The translations under genes and the position numbers were made by a program. Source: an uncultured Paraprevotella sp. (GTDB lineage Bacteria > Bacteroidota > Bacteroidia > Bacteroidales > Bacteroidaceae). Taken from it: DNA of 64,000 nt. Shown here in pieces: positions 43,376 to 51,660 of this stretch. The stretch is taken from NCBI GenBank assembly GCA_900546665.1, contig URDY01000012.1, positions 1 through 64,000 on the forward strand, in the 5' to 3' direction. Under the pieces are notes generated by a model. It saw only the letters and a list, made by a program, of their open reading frames with translations. It was not told where the DNA came from and ran no database searches. The first letter of the stretch is position 1. Each line of letters starts with the position of its first letter.

Positions 43376-43882
43376 ATGATGAATATGATGAATTACATTG
43401 TTCCTCAGCTGGTGGTTGCCGGCGCATACACTTTTATCGGTGAGATCAAGGGGGTGGTTTTCGAGTTAAGGTGGATGTTACTGTTTATTATTGCTATGAT
43501 TATTGCTGATTTTGTTCTGGGTATCATTGACAGTGTAGTCAAGCGTGGTGAAGATTTCCGTTTCAGCAGGGCCGGACGGCGGACGATGTGTAAGTTTATT
43601 GAGTATAATAGTTATTTGGTTCTTGGATTTATGATGGGTATAGCTATTCTGCAACCTGCAGGTATTTGTAATTACATAATAAGCAGCATCGGAGGTTTGC
43701 TGCTGGCTATCATATTCGAGGCTGATAGTATTAAGGATCATATATGTGCTATTCATGGTATCAAAAATAAAATATCTATCAAACGTCTTTTGGTTGGATA
43801 TATTAAGAAGAAGTACAGCACTGCAGGCGAAATAATCGAAGAAATGACAAACGAAAAAAACAACGATCATGAAAGCAAGTAA
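43376..43882 (+). CDS. Phage holin family protein
   Basis: 168 residues from the ATG at 43376. A GTG at 43352 is in frame but falls inside the hairpin. At least three hydrophobic helices (about 28-55 counting loosely, 78-100 and 103-118) and a charged loop KRGEDFRFSRAGRR are typical of the Bacteroides-type phage_holin_4 family. The holin would form pores in the inner membrane so that the lysozyme encoded next can reach the wall. It overlaps the lysozyme gene by 14 bases, indicating coordinated translation. Confidence 0.82.
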   Translation: MMNMMNYIVPQLVVAGAYTFIGEIKGVVFELRWMLLFIIAMIIADFVLGIIDSVVKRGEDFRFSRAGRRTMCKFIEYNSYLVLGFMMGIAILQPAGICNYIISSIGGLLLAIIFEADSIKDHICAIHGIKNKISIKRLLVGYIKKKYSTAGEIIEEMTNEKNNDHESK

Positions 43883-44312
43883 AATTCTAATTGACAAGAT
43901 AAAGGAGTTCGAGGGGTTCAGGGGGACGGCTTACAGGTGTCCGGCCGGTGTATTGACCGTTGGCTACGGGCACACTTCTGGAGTTGTGAAGGGCCAGAAG
44001 GTGACTGAGGAGGAGGCTGAGAGGTTGCTGATGCGTGACTTGAGGACGTATGAGGCTTATGTAGAGAAGCTGAATGTGACGAGTCTTCAGCATAAGTTTG
44101 ACGCGCTTGTGGATTTTTGTTTTAATTTGGGTTGTGCAGCTTTGGAGGGCAGTACGTTGCTGAAGAAGATCAGGCAGTGCCGTCCGGATGACGAGATACG
44201 GGATGAGTTCATGAGGTGGGTTTACGCGACTGTAGGTGGAAGGAAACGTAAGCTTGACGGACTTGTCAAGCGGAGAAAGTGGGAGGCTGACAGGTTTTTT
44301 GGTTTGGTTTAA
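43869..44312 (+). CDS. Phage endolysin, GH24-type lysozyme
   Basis: 147 residues. The T4/P21-type lysozyme core is clear: catalytic glutamate E15 in EFEGFR, C24 at the position of T4 Asp20 (YRCPAG) and T30 in LTVGYGH, with the spacing of T4 E11-D20-T26. The E-C-T variant also occurs in some phage lysozymes. No signal peptide is visible, so a holin is needed for release. It cleaves peptidoglycan. The stop is directly followed by the ATG of the next gene. Confidence 0.92.
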   Translation: MKASKILIDKIKEFEGFRGTAYRCPAGVLTVGYGHTSGVVKGQKVTEEEAERLLMRDLRTYEAYVEKLNVTSLQHKFDALVDFCFNLGCAALEGSTLLKKIRQCRPDDEIRDEFMRWVYATVGGRKRKLDGLVKRRKWEADRFFGLV

Positions 44313-44840
44313 ATGGGGTGTATTATGAGAAGGTTTTTTGGTTTTGTGTGGCCGTGGCTGATGGCTCCTTTGTTCTGGATCGTGGTTGTGGTGTTGTGTG
44401 TGATGTGTTCGTGCAGGAGCGTGGAGTATGTTCCTGTGGAATCCAGCACGGACAGCATAATTGTGGAGAAAGTTGTAGAGGTTCCATTACCGCCAGACAG
44501 CGCCACTGTACGGGCGTTACTGGAGTGTGACGAGCATGGGCGTATCGTGTTAAGATGGCTAGACATTGCCAACAGCAAGAATGCACAGGCACAGCTGACC
44601 ATTGACAGCTTGGGCAACCTGTTGGCTAAGATGAAGACTCAGCCTGATACGGTGTATCTTCCATCCAAAGAAGTGGTTGTTTCCAAAAAGGAAAAAGTAC
44701 CTTATCCGATTGAAAAAGAACTGTCCAAGTGGCAGCAAATCCGTCTGGAAATAGGCGGATTTGCAATAATCATATTAATAATAATGGCAATTGCACTTAT
44801 TTCCTATATCATATATAAAGTCATAAATATCTGTAAATAA
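44313..44840 (+). CDS. Probable single-gene spanin (N-terminal lipoprotein, C-terminal membrane anchor)
   Basis: 175 residues. The ATG at 44313 abuts the lysozyme stop; an alternative is 44325. The N-terminus has a long hydrophobic segment ending in VMCSC (C32/C34), a plausible lipoprotein site. The middle is soluble and charged, with a short helical part. Residues ~149-172 (FAIIILIIMAIALISYIIYKV) form a C-terminal membrane helix. This outer-membrane-lipid plus inner-membrane-anchor topology is that of unimolecular spanins such as T1 gp11, which fuse the two membranes after holin and lysozyme act. The gene order holin-lysozyme-this gene supports it. Sequence homology was not tested. Confidence 0.6.
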   Translation: MGCIMRRFFGFVWPWLMAPLFWIVVVVLCVMCSCRSVEYVPVESSTDSIIVEKVVEVPLPPDSATVRALLECDEHGRIVLRWLDIANSKNAQAQLTIDSLGNLLAKMKTQPDTVYLPSKEVVVSKKEKVPYPIEKELSKWQQIRLEIGGFAIIILIIMAIALISYIIYKVINICK

Positions 44841-44865
44841 GTAATTTTATCTTTTTTTATCAGTC

Positions 44866-44920
44866 AGTACGATTTTTCGTACTAAATATTTGCATAGTAC
44901 GAAAATTCGTACTATCTTTG
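44866..44920 (+). promoter_or_regulatory. Promoter with two identical-arm operators AGTACGA-n4-TCGTACT
   Basis: The dyad AGTACGA-TTTT-TCGTACT lies at 44866-44883 and the dyad AGTACGA-AAAT-TCGTACT at 44896-44913, 30 bases apart. The -33 box TTTG (44889-44892) and the -7 box TATCTTTG (44913-44920) are 20 bases apart, and the second dyad fills the spacer between them. This is a textbook repressor-controlled promoter for the genes at 44945 and 45121. The repressor is not known; the HTH-like protein at 45121 is a candidate. Confidence 0.8.
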
Positions 44921-44944
44921 TAGTGTTCAAATAAATCAGATGAT

Positions 44945-45085
44945 ATGAAAGTAATTCTAACTCAAAAGGAAGCTGATCTGATAGAAATGATCAGAAACTT
45001 CAAAAAGTCCTATCCTAACGGAGAACCTGAGATGAGATGGTACATCGAAAAGTTGTTCAATGAGTTAATGGACGAAGAAATTTAA
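44945..45085 (+). CDS. Small 46-residue helical protein under the doubled operator
   Basis: The ATG at 44945 is 24 bases past the -7 box. The product (MKVILTQKEADLIEMIRNF... KLFNELMDEEI) is charged and predicted helical, with no membrane segment. The family is not recognised. A hairpin at 45089-45103 follows, then the DUF5053-like gene at 45121. Confidence 0.65.
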   Translation: MKVILTQKEADLIEMIRNFKKSYPNGEPEMRWYIEKLFNELMDEEI

Positions 45086-45088
45086 CAA

Positions 45089-45103
45089 GCCCCCTTCGGG
45101 GGC
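45089..45103 (+). terminator. Short UUCG-tetraloop hairpin between two small genes
   Basis: GCCCCC (45089-45094) and GGGGGC (45098-45103) close a CTTCG-type loop, very stable. A short ATTTAAAA tract follows, so termination may be partial and the downstream gene could be transcribed at a reduced level. Confidence 0.7.
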
Positions 45104-45120
45104 ATTTAAAACAAATTATT

Positions 45121-45369
45121 ATGGCAGTTGAAATCGTAAAAGAGACAGTTACTATGAAATCTAAGATGTCAGACATCTTAGTATCTATATCATGGTCAGA
45201 TTTATCACGAAAGTATTTTGGTAAATCAAATTCGTGGTTATACCATAAGATGGATGGACGTGATGGTAACGGTAAACCGACTTCGTTTAGTCCTGAAGAA
45301 GCAGAACAGTTAAAAGGCGCTTTATGTGATCTGGCTGACCGTATCCGTAAAGCTGCTGATATGATTTAA
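45121..45369 (+). CDS. DUF5053-like small protein with HTH-like segment
   Basis: 82 residues. The segment SWSDLSRKYFGKSNSWLYHKMDG (positions ~28-50) reads like a helix-turn-helix, and FSPEEAEQLKGALCDLADRIRKAADMI forms a C-terminal amphipathic helix. I believe this matches DUF5053, a family common beside integrases in Bacteroides mobile elements, but no search was done. It could be the repressor of the AGTACGA operators or an excisionase-like factor. It ends 116 bases before the convergent integrase. Confidence 0.65.
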   Translation: MAVEIVKETVTMKSKMSDILVSISWSDLSRKYFGKSNSWLYHKMDGRDGNGKPTSFSPEEAEQLKGALCDLADRIRKAADMI

Positions 45370-45485
45370 TTACATTTTCATCTGATGTTTGAACATATTA
45401 CATATTAATGTAATATTTTGAGGTGTGTCCTGAATGGACGCACCTCTTTTTATTTTAAATTTTCCAGTTTGGATATTATTGATCT

Positions 45486-46685
45486 TTATCCGATAATATA
45501 ATCTATAAGCTGAAAATTTGCTTCGTTGACTTGTGTGTAGTCTTTCTTGATGTAGAGGTCTGTGATTTTCATGGACTGGTCGACGTGGCATAACATGTCG
45601 TTGACGATGTATTTGTTTATGCGAAGGTCGTTTATGGCTATTGTGGCCATGGAGTGTCGTGCGGAATAGAACTGGAGATGTGGTATGCCTATGGCTGCTC
45701 CTATTTCCTTTAGGCCGATATTGATTGAGCGGTTGAGGTCGGCCATGTTGGAGAAGTGTTCGGAGAAGTTGAAAACGTGGTCTTTTCCGCGGTATTTCTC
45801 GACGAGGTGTTTAATTGCGGGATGGATGCGTACTTCCATACGGGCGTTGTCGTTTCGACGGTCTTTTGTTTTGGTCCGGTTGTATGTGATATATTCTCCT
45901 TTTATTTCCGTTGCGTTATACAGGTCGGCTGAGTTCATTCCCATTAGGCAGAATGAGAGGATGAAGCAGTCGCGTGCCAGGTCGCGACGGCATTGGTATC
46001 CGCGTACTGTAAGTCCGGAATATGGCATGTGGAATATGGCGCGTATCTGCTGTGCTGTGAGTGCGCGTTTGGTTGCTACGTTCTGTTGTCTTGGTTTGTA
46101 TTTGGTTATGCTTTGCTTTATTCTGATTATGTCGTTGTCTTCGTCGTTATAATATTCTTTTGCTTCTGTGAAGAGCCGGATGATGGATGTGGGGTATAGT
46201 GACTGTGCGCGGCGTTTGTCAGACAGGTATTCTTCGAATTCTCTGAGCATCTTGACTGTGATCTCGCTGCAGAGTATGTGTTCGCGCCCGAAGAACTGGC
46301 ATAATGAGTTGATGGCTGTGATGTAGTTTTTGATTCCTTTGATTTCGGGATGTGATGCGCACCATTTCCTTGCGAATGCGATGAAGTCTATTCCGGCTTT
46401 TTCTTCTTTTGTTTTGAGGTAATCTATGACTGTGTCGATGTCGATGTCGTTGATTTCGAGGTTTAGCCTGTTGACTTTATCGCGGTATATGCGTATGATG
46501 TCATCGCATCTGTCGATGATTTTCTGGTTTTTGATTTTGTAACTTGATGTAAGGTCTTTCTTTGTTACGTACATGGTCGTTGATATGTACCTTACTTTTC
46601 GGTTGTGGGTGAAGCGGATCATTACGTTCCATGTGTTGTCTTCACGCTTTCTTTCTTTGAAGATTGTTGCTTTAAACGTTGCCAT
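45486..46685 (-). CDS. Tyrosine recombinase/integrase of Bacteroides type
   Basis: 399 residues. An arm-type N-terminus (~1-90) and SAM-like core-binding domain (~100-185) precede the catalytic domain. Catalytic residues: R343 in YSARHSM (with Y340 replacing the usual histidine), H344, H367 and nucleophile Y378 (TDLYIKK). The first catalytic arginine of the canonical TGLR motif is replaced by N251 (MGMNSADL), as in the CTnDOT integrase IntDOT where it is also missing. It starts 167 bases from a tRNA-His gene, whose 3' end faces it, a usual integration site. The element it moves is not defined. Confidence 0.9.
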   Translation of the reverse strand: MATFKATIFKERKREDNTWNVMIRFTHNRKVRYISTTMYVTKKDLTSSYKIKNQKIIDRCDDIIRIYRDKVNRLNLEINDIDIDTVIDYLKTKEEKAGIDFIAFARKWCASHPEIKGIKNYITAINSLCQFFGREHILCSEITVKMLREFEEYLSDKRRAQSLYPTSIIRLFTEAKEYYNDEDNDIIRIKQSITKYKPRQQNVATKRALTAQQIRAIFHMPYSGLTVRGYQCRRDLARDCFILSFCLMGMNSADLYNATEIKGEYITYNRTKTKDRRNDNARMEVRIHPAIKHLVEKYRGKDHVFNFSEHFSNMADLNRSINIGLKEIGAAIGIPHLQFYSARHSMATIAINDLRINKYIVNDMLCHVDQSMKITDLYIKKDYTQVNEANFQLIDYIIG

Positions 46686-46808
46686 AATTTCTTGCTAAAA
46701 CATTGCTAAAACATTTTTGAGTTACTTTTAGCCTAAAAACCTTACTTGTAAAATGGTTCATTATGACATATCATTTAATGATTAACACGTAATCTGCTGA
46801 TTGATAAC

Positions 46809-46845
46809 AAAAAAAGAGGAAAATCTTTGTTAAGATCTCCTCCTT
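46809..46845 (-). terminator. Terminator of tRNA-His
   Basis: GAGGAAAATCTT (46816-46827) pairs with AAGATCTCCTC (46832-46842) with a small mismatch, followed on the minus strand by a T-run. It sits between the tRNA 3' end and the integrase gene. Confidence 0.65.
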
Positions 46846-46851
46846 TTGTTG

Positions 46852-46925
46852 GGTGACTAGTGGGACTCGAACCCACGACATTCAGAACCACAATCTGACG
46901 CTCTAACCAACTGAACTATAGTCAC
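46852..46925 (-). tRNA. tRNA-His (anticodon GTG)
   Basis: On the minus strand the acceptor arm GTGACTA (5' end at 46925) pairs with TAGTCAC (3' side, 46859-46853). The anticodon stem TCAGA/TCTGA encloses TTGTGGT with anticodon GTG, and the T arm is GTGGG-TTCGAGT-CCCAC. A G at -1 (position 46926) opposite C73 is characteristic of tRNA-His. CCA is not encoded. A -7 box TACCTTTG lies upstream on the minus strand at 46983-46976. Confidence 0.97.
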
Positions 46926-46926
46926 C

Positions 46927-47224
46927 ATGACTACTTGCTTTGGGTCTTTATCAGTGTTTCTTCCCGAAAGCGATGCAAAGGTACGCATTTTATTTTAATC
47001 TGCAAATTTTTATGGTGTTTTTTTGCGATTTTTTTGTGTAAAATTGATCTGTATTTATTAATTAATTGGTTATTAGTATGTTGTGATTTTGGCGGGTAAA
47101 AAGGATTTTTATGTCAGTGACGAAATAAATATAGTATATCGTAATATGGTAATCTGAAAACTGTATTAGGTGTGTGGCAGGAGAGTCGTTATGTTGAATG
47201 ATGATGGGGATAATAATAAAAAAA
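46927..47224. other. Intergenic region between tRNA-His and folD
   Basis: It contains the tRNA promoter near 46983 and AT-rich noncoding sequence to the folD terminator at 47225. No gene is supported. Confidence 0.65.
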
Positions 47225-47253
47225 CGGGCAGTAATCTGGTTACGCCCGTTTTT
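47225..47253 (-). terminator. Terminator of the ffh-folD operon
   Basis: CGGGC at 47225 pairs with GCCCG (47244-47248), extended by GTAA/TTAC inside. It is flanked by A- and T-runs, so it works on either strand; on the minus strand it follows folD. Confidence 0.75.
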
Positions 47254-47276
47254 ATCCTGTTGAGTCAATTTCTTGT

Positions 47277-48155
47277 TTATTCGAAGAATTCTTTTTTGCC
47301 GGCTGAAAGTGTGTTCTTCATCAGCATGCAGATGGTCATTGGGCCGACACCGCCCGGCACGGGAGTGATGTAAGCGCATTTGGGGGCTACTTCATCGAAT
47401 TTGACGTCACCATTCAGGCGGAAACCGCTTTTCTTTGTGGCGTCAGGTACGCGTGTTGTACCTACATCGATTACGGTGGCACCTTCTTTTACCATATCAG
47501 CAGTCACGAAGTTTGGCTGGCCGATTGCGGCGATGATGATATCAGCCTCACGACATTCCTTCTTCAGGTCGTGGCTGTGGCTATGGCATACGGTGACGGT
47601 TGCGTCGCCATATTGTTTTTGCATCATCAGTTGTGCCATCGGTTTTCCTACGATATTGCTGCGTCCCAAAATGACGCACTTCTTTCCGCTTGTTTCTATA
47701 TGGTAACGGCGAAGCAGTTCCAGAATACCTTTCGGGGTAGCTGAAATATAGCAGGGAAGTCCGATTGCCATGCGTCCGACATTAATGGGATGAAAACCAT
47801 CCACGTCCTTACGATAATCGATTGCTTCAATGACTTTCTGTTCGGAGATATGCTTGGGAAGTGGTAGCTGTACGATAAAGCCGTCTACATCCTCGTCTTT
47901 ATTGAGTTTGTCTACTTCTGCCAACAGTTCGCTTTCGCTGATAGTGTCTTCAAATCTCAAGAGGGTGGATTTGAATCCGCAGGCTTCACATGCCAGAACT
48001 TTGTTGCGTACGTAGGTTTCGCTGCCTCCGTCGTGGCCTACCAGTATGGCGGCCAGGTGAGGACGTTTGCCGCCGGCAGATACGATCTGCTGTACTTCTT
48101 CAGCGATTTCCGCTTTGATTTGTGCGGCTGTTGCTTTTCCGTCAATCAATTCCAT
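47277..48155 (-). CDS. folD: Methylenetetrahydrofolate dehydrogenase/cyclohydrolase
   Basis: 292 residues. It interconverts 5,10-methylene- and 10-formyl-tetrahydrofolate. Signature elements include [13 protein letters not shown], the NAD(P)-binding [14 protein letters not shown] and the C-terminal [15 protein letters not shown]. It starts 22 bases after the ffh stop, in one operon. Confidence 0.97.
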   Translation of the reverse strand: MELIDGKATAAQIKAEIAEEVQQIVSAGGKRPHLAAILVGHDGGSETYVRNKVLACEACGFKSTLLRFEDTISESELLAEVDKLNKDEDVDGFIVQLPLPKHISEQKVIEAIDYRKDVDGFHPINVGRMAIGLPCYISATPKGILELLRRYHIETSGKKCVILGRSNIVGKPMAQLMMQKQYGDATVTVCHSHSHDLKKECREADIIIAAIGQPNFVTADMVKEGATVIDVGTTRVPDATKKSGFRLNGDVKFDEVAPKCAYITPVPGGVGPMTICMLMKNTLSAGKKEFFE

Positions 48156-48177
48156 GGATTCTGATGTTTAAAGGTTC

Positions 48178-49542
48178 TTATTTTAATTTGGGCATTTTCG
48201 GCATACCGGGCATGTTGGGCATCTTTGGCATATTGGCCATCATCTTGCCCATTTTGCTGCCGGTGACCATCTTCATCATCTTGCGTGTCTGGTCGAACTG
48301 TTTGATCAGGCGGTTGACTTCCTGAATGCTGACGCCTGATCCTTTGGCGATGCGCTGACGGCGGCTGGAATTAAGGATTTCGGGATTGGTACGTTCGCGC
48401 GGCGTCATACTCTGTATGATGGCTTCAATGCCTTTGAATGCGTTGTCGTCGATGTCGATGTCCTTGATGGCTTTGCCTACGCCGGGGATCATGCTGGCCA
48501 GATCTTTCAGGTTGCCCATTTTCTTGATCTGCTGGATCTGCGCCATGAAGTCGTTGAAGTCGAACTGGTTCTTGGCGATCTTCTTCTGCAGGCGGCGCGC
48601 TTCTTCTTCGTCATATTGTTCCTGTGCCTTTTCTACCAATGACACGATATCACCCATACCCAGGATACGGTCGGCCATACGTGAAGGGTGGAATACGTCG
48701 ATGGCTTCCATCTTTTCACCTGTTCCGATAAATTTGATGGGCTTGTTCACTACGGTGCGGATGGAGAGCGCGGCACCACCACGGGTATCACCGTCGAGCT
48801 TGGTCAGTATGACACCGTCGAAATCCAGTCTGTCATTGAATTCCTTGGCTGTATTGACAGCGTCCTGTCCGGTCATGGCGTCTACAACGAACAAAGTTTC
48901 GTCCGGATTGATGGCATTTTTGATGGCTGCGATTTCCTGCATCATTTCTTCATCCACTGCCAGACGTCCGGCTGTATCGACTACCACTACATCATAACCT
49001 TTGGCTTTGGCCTCATGTATGGCATTGAGCGCGATCTGTACAGGATCTTTGCTTTCCGGTTCGCTGTAAACAGGAATCTGCATTTGTTCACCCAGAACCT
49101 TCAACTGTTCGATGGCGGCAGGACGGTAAACGTCACAGGCAGCCATTAACGGCTTCTTGCTCTTTTTGTTTTTCAGCATCAGGGCCAGCTTGCCTGAGAA
49201 AGTGGTTTTACCGGCACCGTTCAGACCGGCCATAAGGATGATGGCAGGATGACCTTTCAGATTGAGTTCTGTTGCTTCGCCACCCATCAGTTTGGCTAGC
49301 TCGTCATGGACGATCTTTACCATCAACTGGCTCGGCTTGACTGCTGTCAGCACATTTTGTCCGAGGGCTTTTTCCTTGACGGTGTCAGTGAAGCTTTTGG
49401 CCACTTTGTAGTTTACATCGGCGTCGAGCAAGGCGCGACGTACGTCTTTTAAGGTTTCAGCAACGTTAATTTCGGTGATCTTACCTTCACCTTTAAGTAT
49501 CTTGAACGACCGTTCAAGTCTTTCGCTTAAATTATCAAACAT
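48178..49542 (-). CDS. ffh: Signal recognition particle protein Ffh
   Basis: 454 residues. It binds signal peptides and SRP RNA to target membrane proteins. The GTPase NG domain has GLNGAGKTTFSGKLA (P-loop), DTAGR and TKLDGD; the C-terminal M domain is Met-rich and ends with repeated (K)MP(N/G)MPKMPK units. A -7 box TATCTTTG is on the minus strand at 49585-49578. It is followed by folD. Confidence 0.97.
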   Translation of the reverse strand: MFDNLSERLERSFKILKGEGKITEINVAETLKDVRRALLDADVNYKVAKSFTDTVKEKALGQNVLTAVKPSQLMVKIVHDELAKLMGGEATELNLKGHPAIILMAGLNGAGKTTFSGKLALMLKNKKSKKPLMAACDVYRPAAIEQLKVLGEQMQIPVYSEPESKDPVQIALNAIHEAKAKGYDVVVVDTAGRLAVDEEMMQEIAAIKNAINPDETLFVVDAMTGQDAVNTAKEFNDRLDFDGVILTKLDGDTRGGAALSIRTVVNKPIKFIGTGEKMEAIDVFHPSRMADRILGMGDIVSLVEKAQEQYDEEEARRLQKKIAKNQFDFNDFMAQIQQIKKMGNLKDLASMIPGVGKAIKDIDIDDNAFKGIEAIIQSMTPRERTNPEILNSSRRQRIAKGSGVSIQEVNRLIKQFDQTRKMMKMVTGSKMGKMMANMPKMPNMPGMPKMPKLK

Positions 49543-49884
49543 ATAAGGATTTCTTTAATTTTGAATTTTCTGAGGTGCAAAGATACAATATTTAAATGAG
49601 AAAGCGGACAAAACAGTAAAAGAAAGTCAAACGATATGCTCTGATTGGTGTAATTAGGGGAATGGCGGTATTTAATACATGACCGGGAATGCAGAATGGT
49701 CGGGGCGGAAAGTGAGATTTTATAATAGCATCGGATAAGTTCCCCATATTTGTGCTTGTGGGGTATATTTATATAATAGTTGGTTTTAGAATAATTTTAT
49801 TTGAAATAAAATGAATTAAAATTTGTAAAATAATTAAATAATGATTAACTTTGCGGTCGATTTTATAAGAGAAATAGGCGTTTT
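49543..49884. other. Intergenic region between ffh and the FadL-like porin
   Basis: It holds the divergent promoters: ffh -7 box at 49585-49578 (minus) and the porin promoter at 49822-49853 (plus). The stretch between about 49600 and 49800 has no gene or clear motif. Confidence 0.65.
49822..49853 (+). promoter_or_regulatory. Promoter of the FadL-like porin gene
   Basis: The -33 box TTTG (49822-49825) and the -7 box TAACTTTG (49846-49853) are 20 bases apart, a clean Bacteroidetes promoter. The ATG is at 49885. Confidence 0.7.
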
Positions 49885-51447
49885 ATGAATAAGAAAGCAT
49901 TATTTTTAGCTTTTGGGCTAATTGTTTCAGATTTAACTTTTGCAGGTGGTTTGCTGACTAATACCAATCAGAATATAGCCTTTCTGCGTAATCCGGCTCG
50001 TGATGGAGCAATAGGTATTGACGGTGTGTACAGCAATCCGGCAGGTGTGGCTTTTTTGAATCAGGGTTTCCATCTTTCCTTGAATTTCCAGAGCGCGTAC
50101 CAAACCCGTGAGGTGACTTCTGTGTTTGGCCCGTTCAAATACGGTGCCCGTAACAACGGTCAGTCAGAGAAACTTTTTAAAGGTGAGGCATCAGCTCCTG
50201 TTGTGCCTTCATTGCAGGCTGCCTATAATACCGGAAGATGGTCGTTTTCCTTCAATTTCGCTATTGGCGGTGGTGGCGGTAAATGTGCTTTCGATGACGG
50301 TTTGGGATCATTCGAGAGTCAGGCTGCACTGTTGCCGTTGTTGGGCCAGAGTCTGGGTATTACTTCTTATGATCTCGAAAGCTATATGCGTGGCCGTCAG
50401 TATTATTACGGTTTCCAGCTGGGAGCGGGGTATAAGATAACAGACAATCTGTCTGCTTTTGTGGGAGGTCGTGTCATTTATGCTACATGTAATTATTATG
50501 GTTATGTCCGCAATATCTCTGTCAATATGCCCGGTACGGAGAATATGACCAGTGCGCCTGCTTTGTTTTCCGGTCAGATGGCACAGTATCTTGAGGCAGC
50601 CGGACAGCTGACGGTAGCAGCTGAACAGGCTTCAGCGGCCGGAAATCTTGCTTTGGCTCAGGAGTATGCGGCAAAAGCCCAGGCAGCGTCAGATGCAGCC
50701 CGTCAGATGGGTACGTTGGCAGTTGCAACTCAGGATGTGACACTGAATTGCGACCAGACGGGGTGGGGCTTTACACCGATTCTCGGATTGGATTATAAAA
50801 TAGGTAAATTCAATTTTGGTGCCAAATATGAATTTAAGACCAAGATCCGTCTGGAAAACAGATCAGCCAACAGTGAATCGGCAGAACGTCTGACCATGTT
50901 GGATAAATACCGTGACGGCCGTACGGTGAAAGAAGATATACCGGCGTTGCTGACTTTAGGTGCCCAGTATGAGATTTTGCCGAGTTTGCGTGTGATGGTC
51001 GGTTATCATCATTTCTTCGACAAACAGGCTACTCAGGAAGGTGAGACTAATAAATTGCTCGACAAGGGAACCAATGAATACCTGGCAGGTGTGGAATATG
51101 ACATCAATAACCGCTGGCAGGTTAGTGCAGGTATGCAAAGTACCAATTATGGCTTGACTGACGCTTATATGAAAGATATGAGTTTTAATGTCAGTTCAAC
51201 TTCACTTGGTGTAGGACTCGGGGTCAAACTGACAGAACGGATGAAGCTGAATGTGGCATATTTCCATACATTCTATAAGGATTATGATAAGGTGACGAAC
51301 GATTATAACGGAGTCAGCTCTACTGTAGCCCAGGCTGTAGGTCAGCCCACTGCCGATGCCTTGTTGAATGCAGGCGCTCTGAAAGGCAGTGATTCGTTTA
51401 CCCGAACCAATAAGGTGTTTGGTCTGGGACTGGATATTACCTTGTAG
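49885..51447 (+). CDS. FadL/OmpP1-like outer-membrane transport protein
   Basis: 520 residues with a signal peptide (ends LTFAG). The N-terminal region (NPARDGAIGIDGVYSNPAGVAFLNQGFHL) is typical of the FadL family hatch, followed by barrel strands with an insertion (~215-280, rich in Ala/Gln, helical) and a C-terminal barrel ending VFGLGLDITL. Family members transport hydrophobic compounds such as long-chain fatty acids or aromatic compounds. Substrate here is unknown. A terminator follows at 51477. Confidence 0.82.
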   Translation: MNKKALFLAFGLIVSDLTFAGGLLTNTNQNIAFLRNPARDGAIGIDGVYSNPAGVAFLNQGFHLSLNFQSAYQTREVTSVFGPFKYGARNNGQSEKLFKGEASAPVVPSLQAAYNTGRWSFSFNFAIGGGGGKCAFDDGLGSFESQAALLPLLGQSLGITSYDLESYMRGRQYYYGFQLGAGYKITDNLSAFVGGRVIYATCNYYGYVRNISVNMPGTENMTSAPALFSGQMAQYLEAAGQLTVAAEQASAAGNLALAQEYAAKAQAASDAARQMGTLAVATQDVTLNCDQTGWGFTPILGLDYKIGKFNFGAKYEFKTKIRLENRSANSESAERLTMLDKYRDGRTVKEDIPALLTLGAQYEILPSLRVMVGYHHFFDKQATQEGETNKLLDKGTNEYLAGVEYDINNRWQVSAGMQSTNYGLTDAYMKDMSFNVSSTSLGVGLGVKLTERMKLNVAYFHTFYKDYDKVTNDYNGVSSTVAQAVGQPTADALLNAGALKGSDSFTRTNKVFGLGLDITL

Positions 51448-51476
51448 GCTTTAAGGCACATTTTTTATAACTCAAG

Positions 51477-51528
51477 ACAGAACGGACAACCCATCTGAAA
51501 GGTTAGGGTAATCCGTTCTGTTTTTTTT
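51477..51528 (+). terminator. Terminator after the FadL-like porin
   Basis: ACAGAACGGA (51477-51486) pairs with TCCGTTCTGT (51512-51521), followed by eight or more T residues. Confidence 0.85.
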
Positions 51529-51591
51529 GTCTGATTCAGTCAGGAGAAAGAAAAAAGTGAATTTGCATTTTATTTTTCCGGATAATATACG

Positions 51592-51657
51592 TATCTTTGC
51601 GGCCTGAAACCACAAAGGTGGATGTAAGAGTGCTTGGTAACCTCGTAAAAAACAAGA
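51592..51657 (+). promoter_or_regulatory. Promoter and possible preQ1 riboswitch of the queuosine operon
   Basis: The -7 box TATCTTTG is at 51592-51599. In the ~60-base leader, GAG (51628-51630) can pair with CTC (51642-51644), and the loop CTTG (51633-51636) with the tail CAAG (51653-51656) after an A-rich run (GTAAAAAACAAG), giving the pseudoknot layout of preQ1 class I aptamers. The tail overlaps the ribosome-binding region of the start at 51661. The downstream genes belong to queuosine metabolism, which supports the idea. P1 is short (3 bp), so this is tentative. Confidence 0.45.
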
Positions 51658-51660
51658 AAT

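Noticed and set aside
45486..46685. Inactivated integrase because the first catalytic arginine is missing
   Set aside because: The same position is non-arginine in the active CTnDOT-type integrase, and the other catalytic residues are present, so loss of function should not be assumed.
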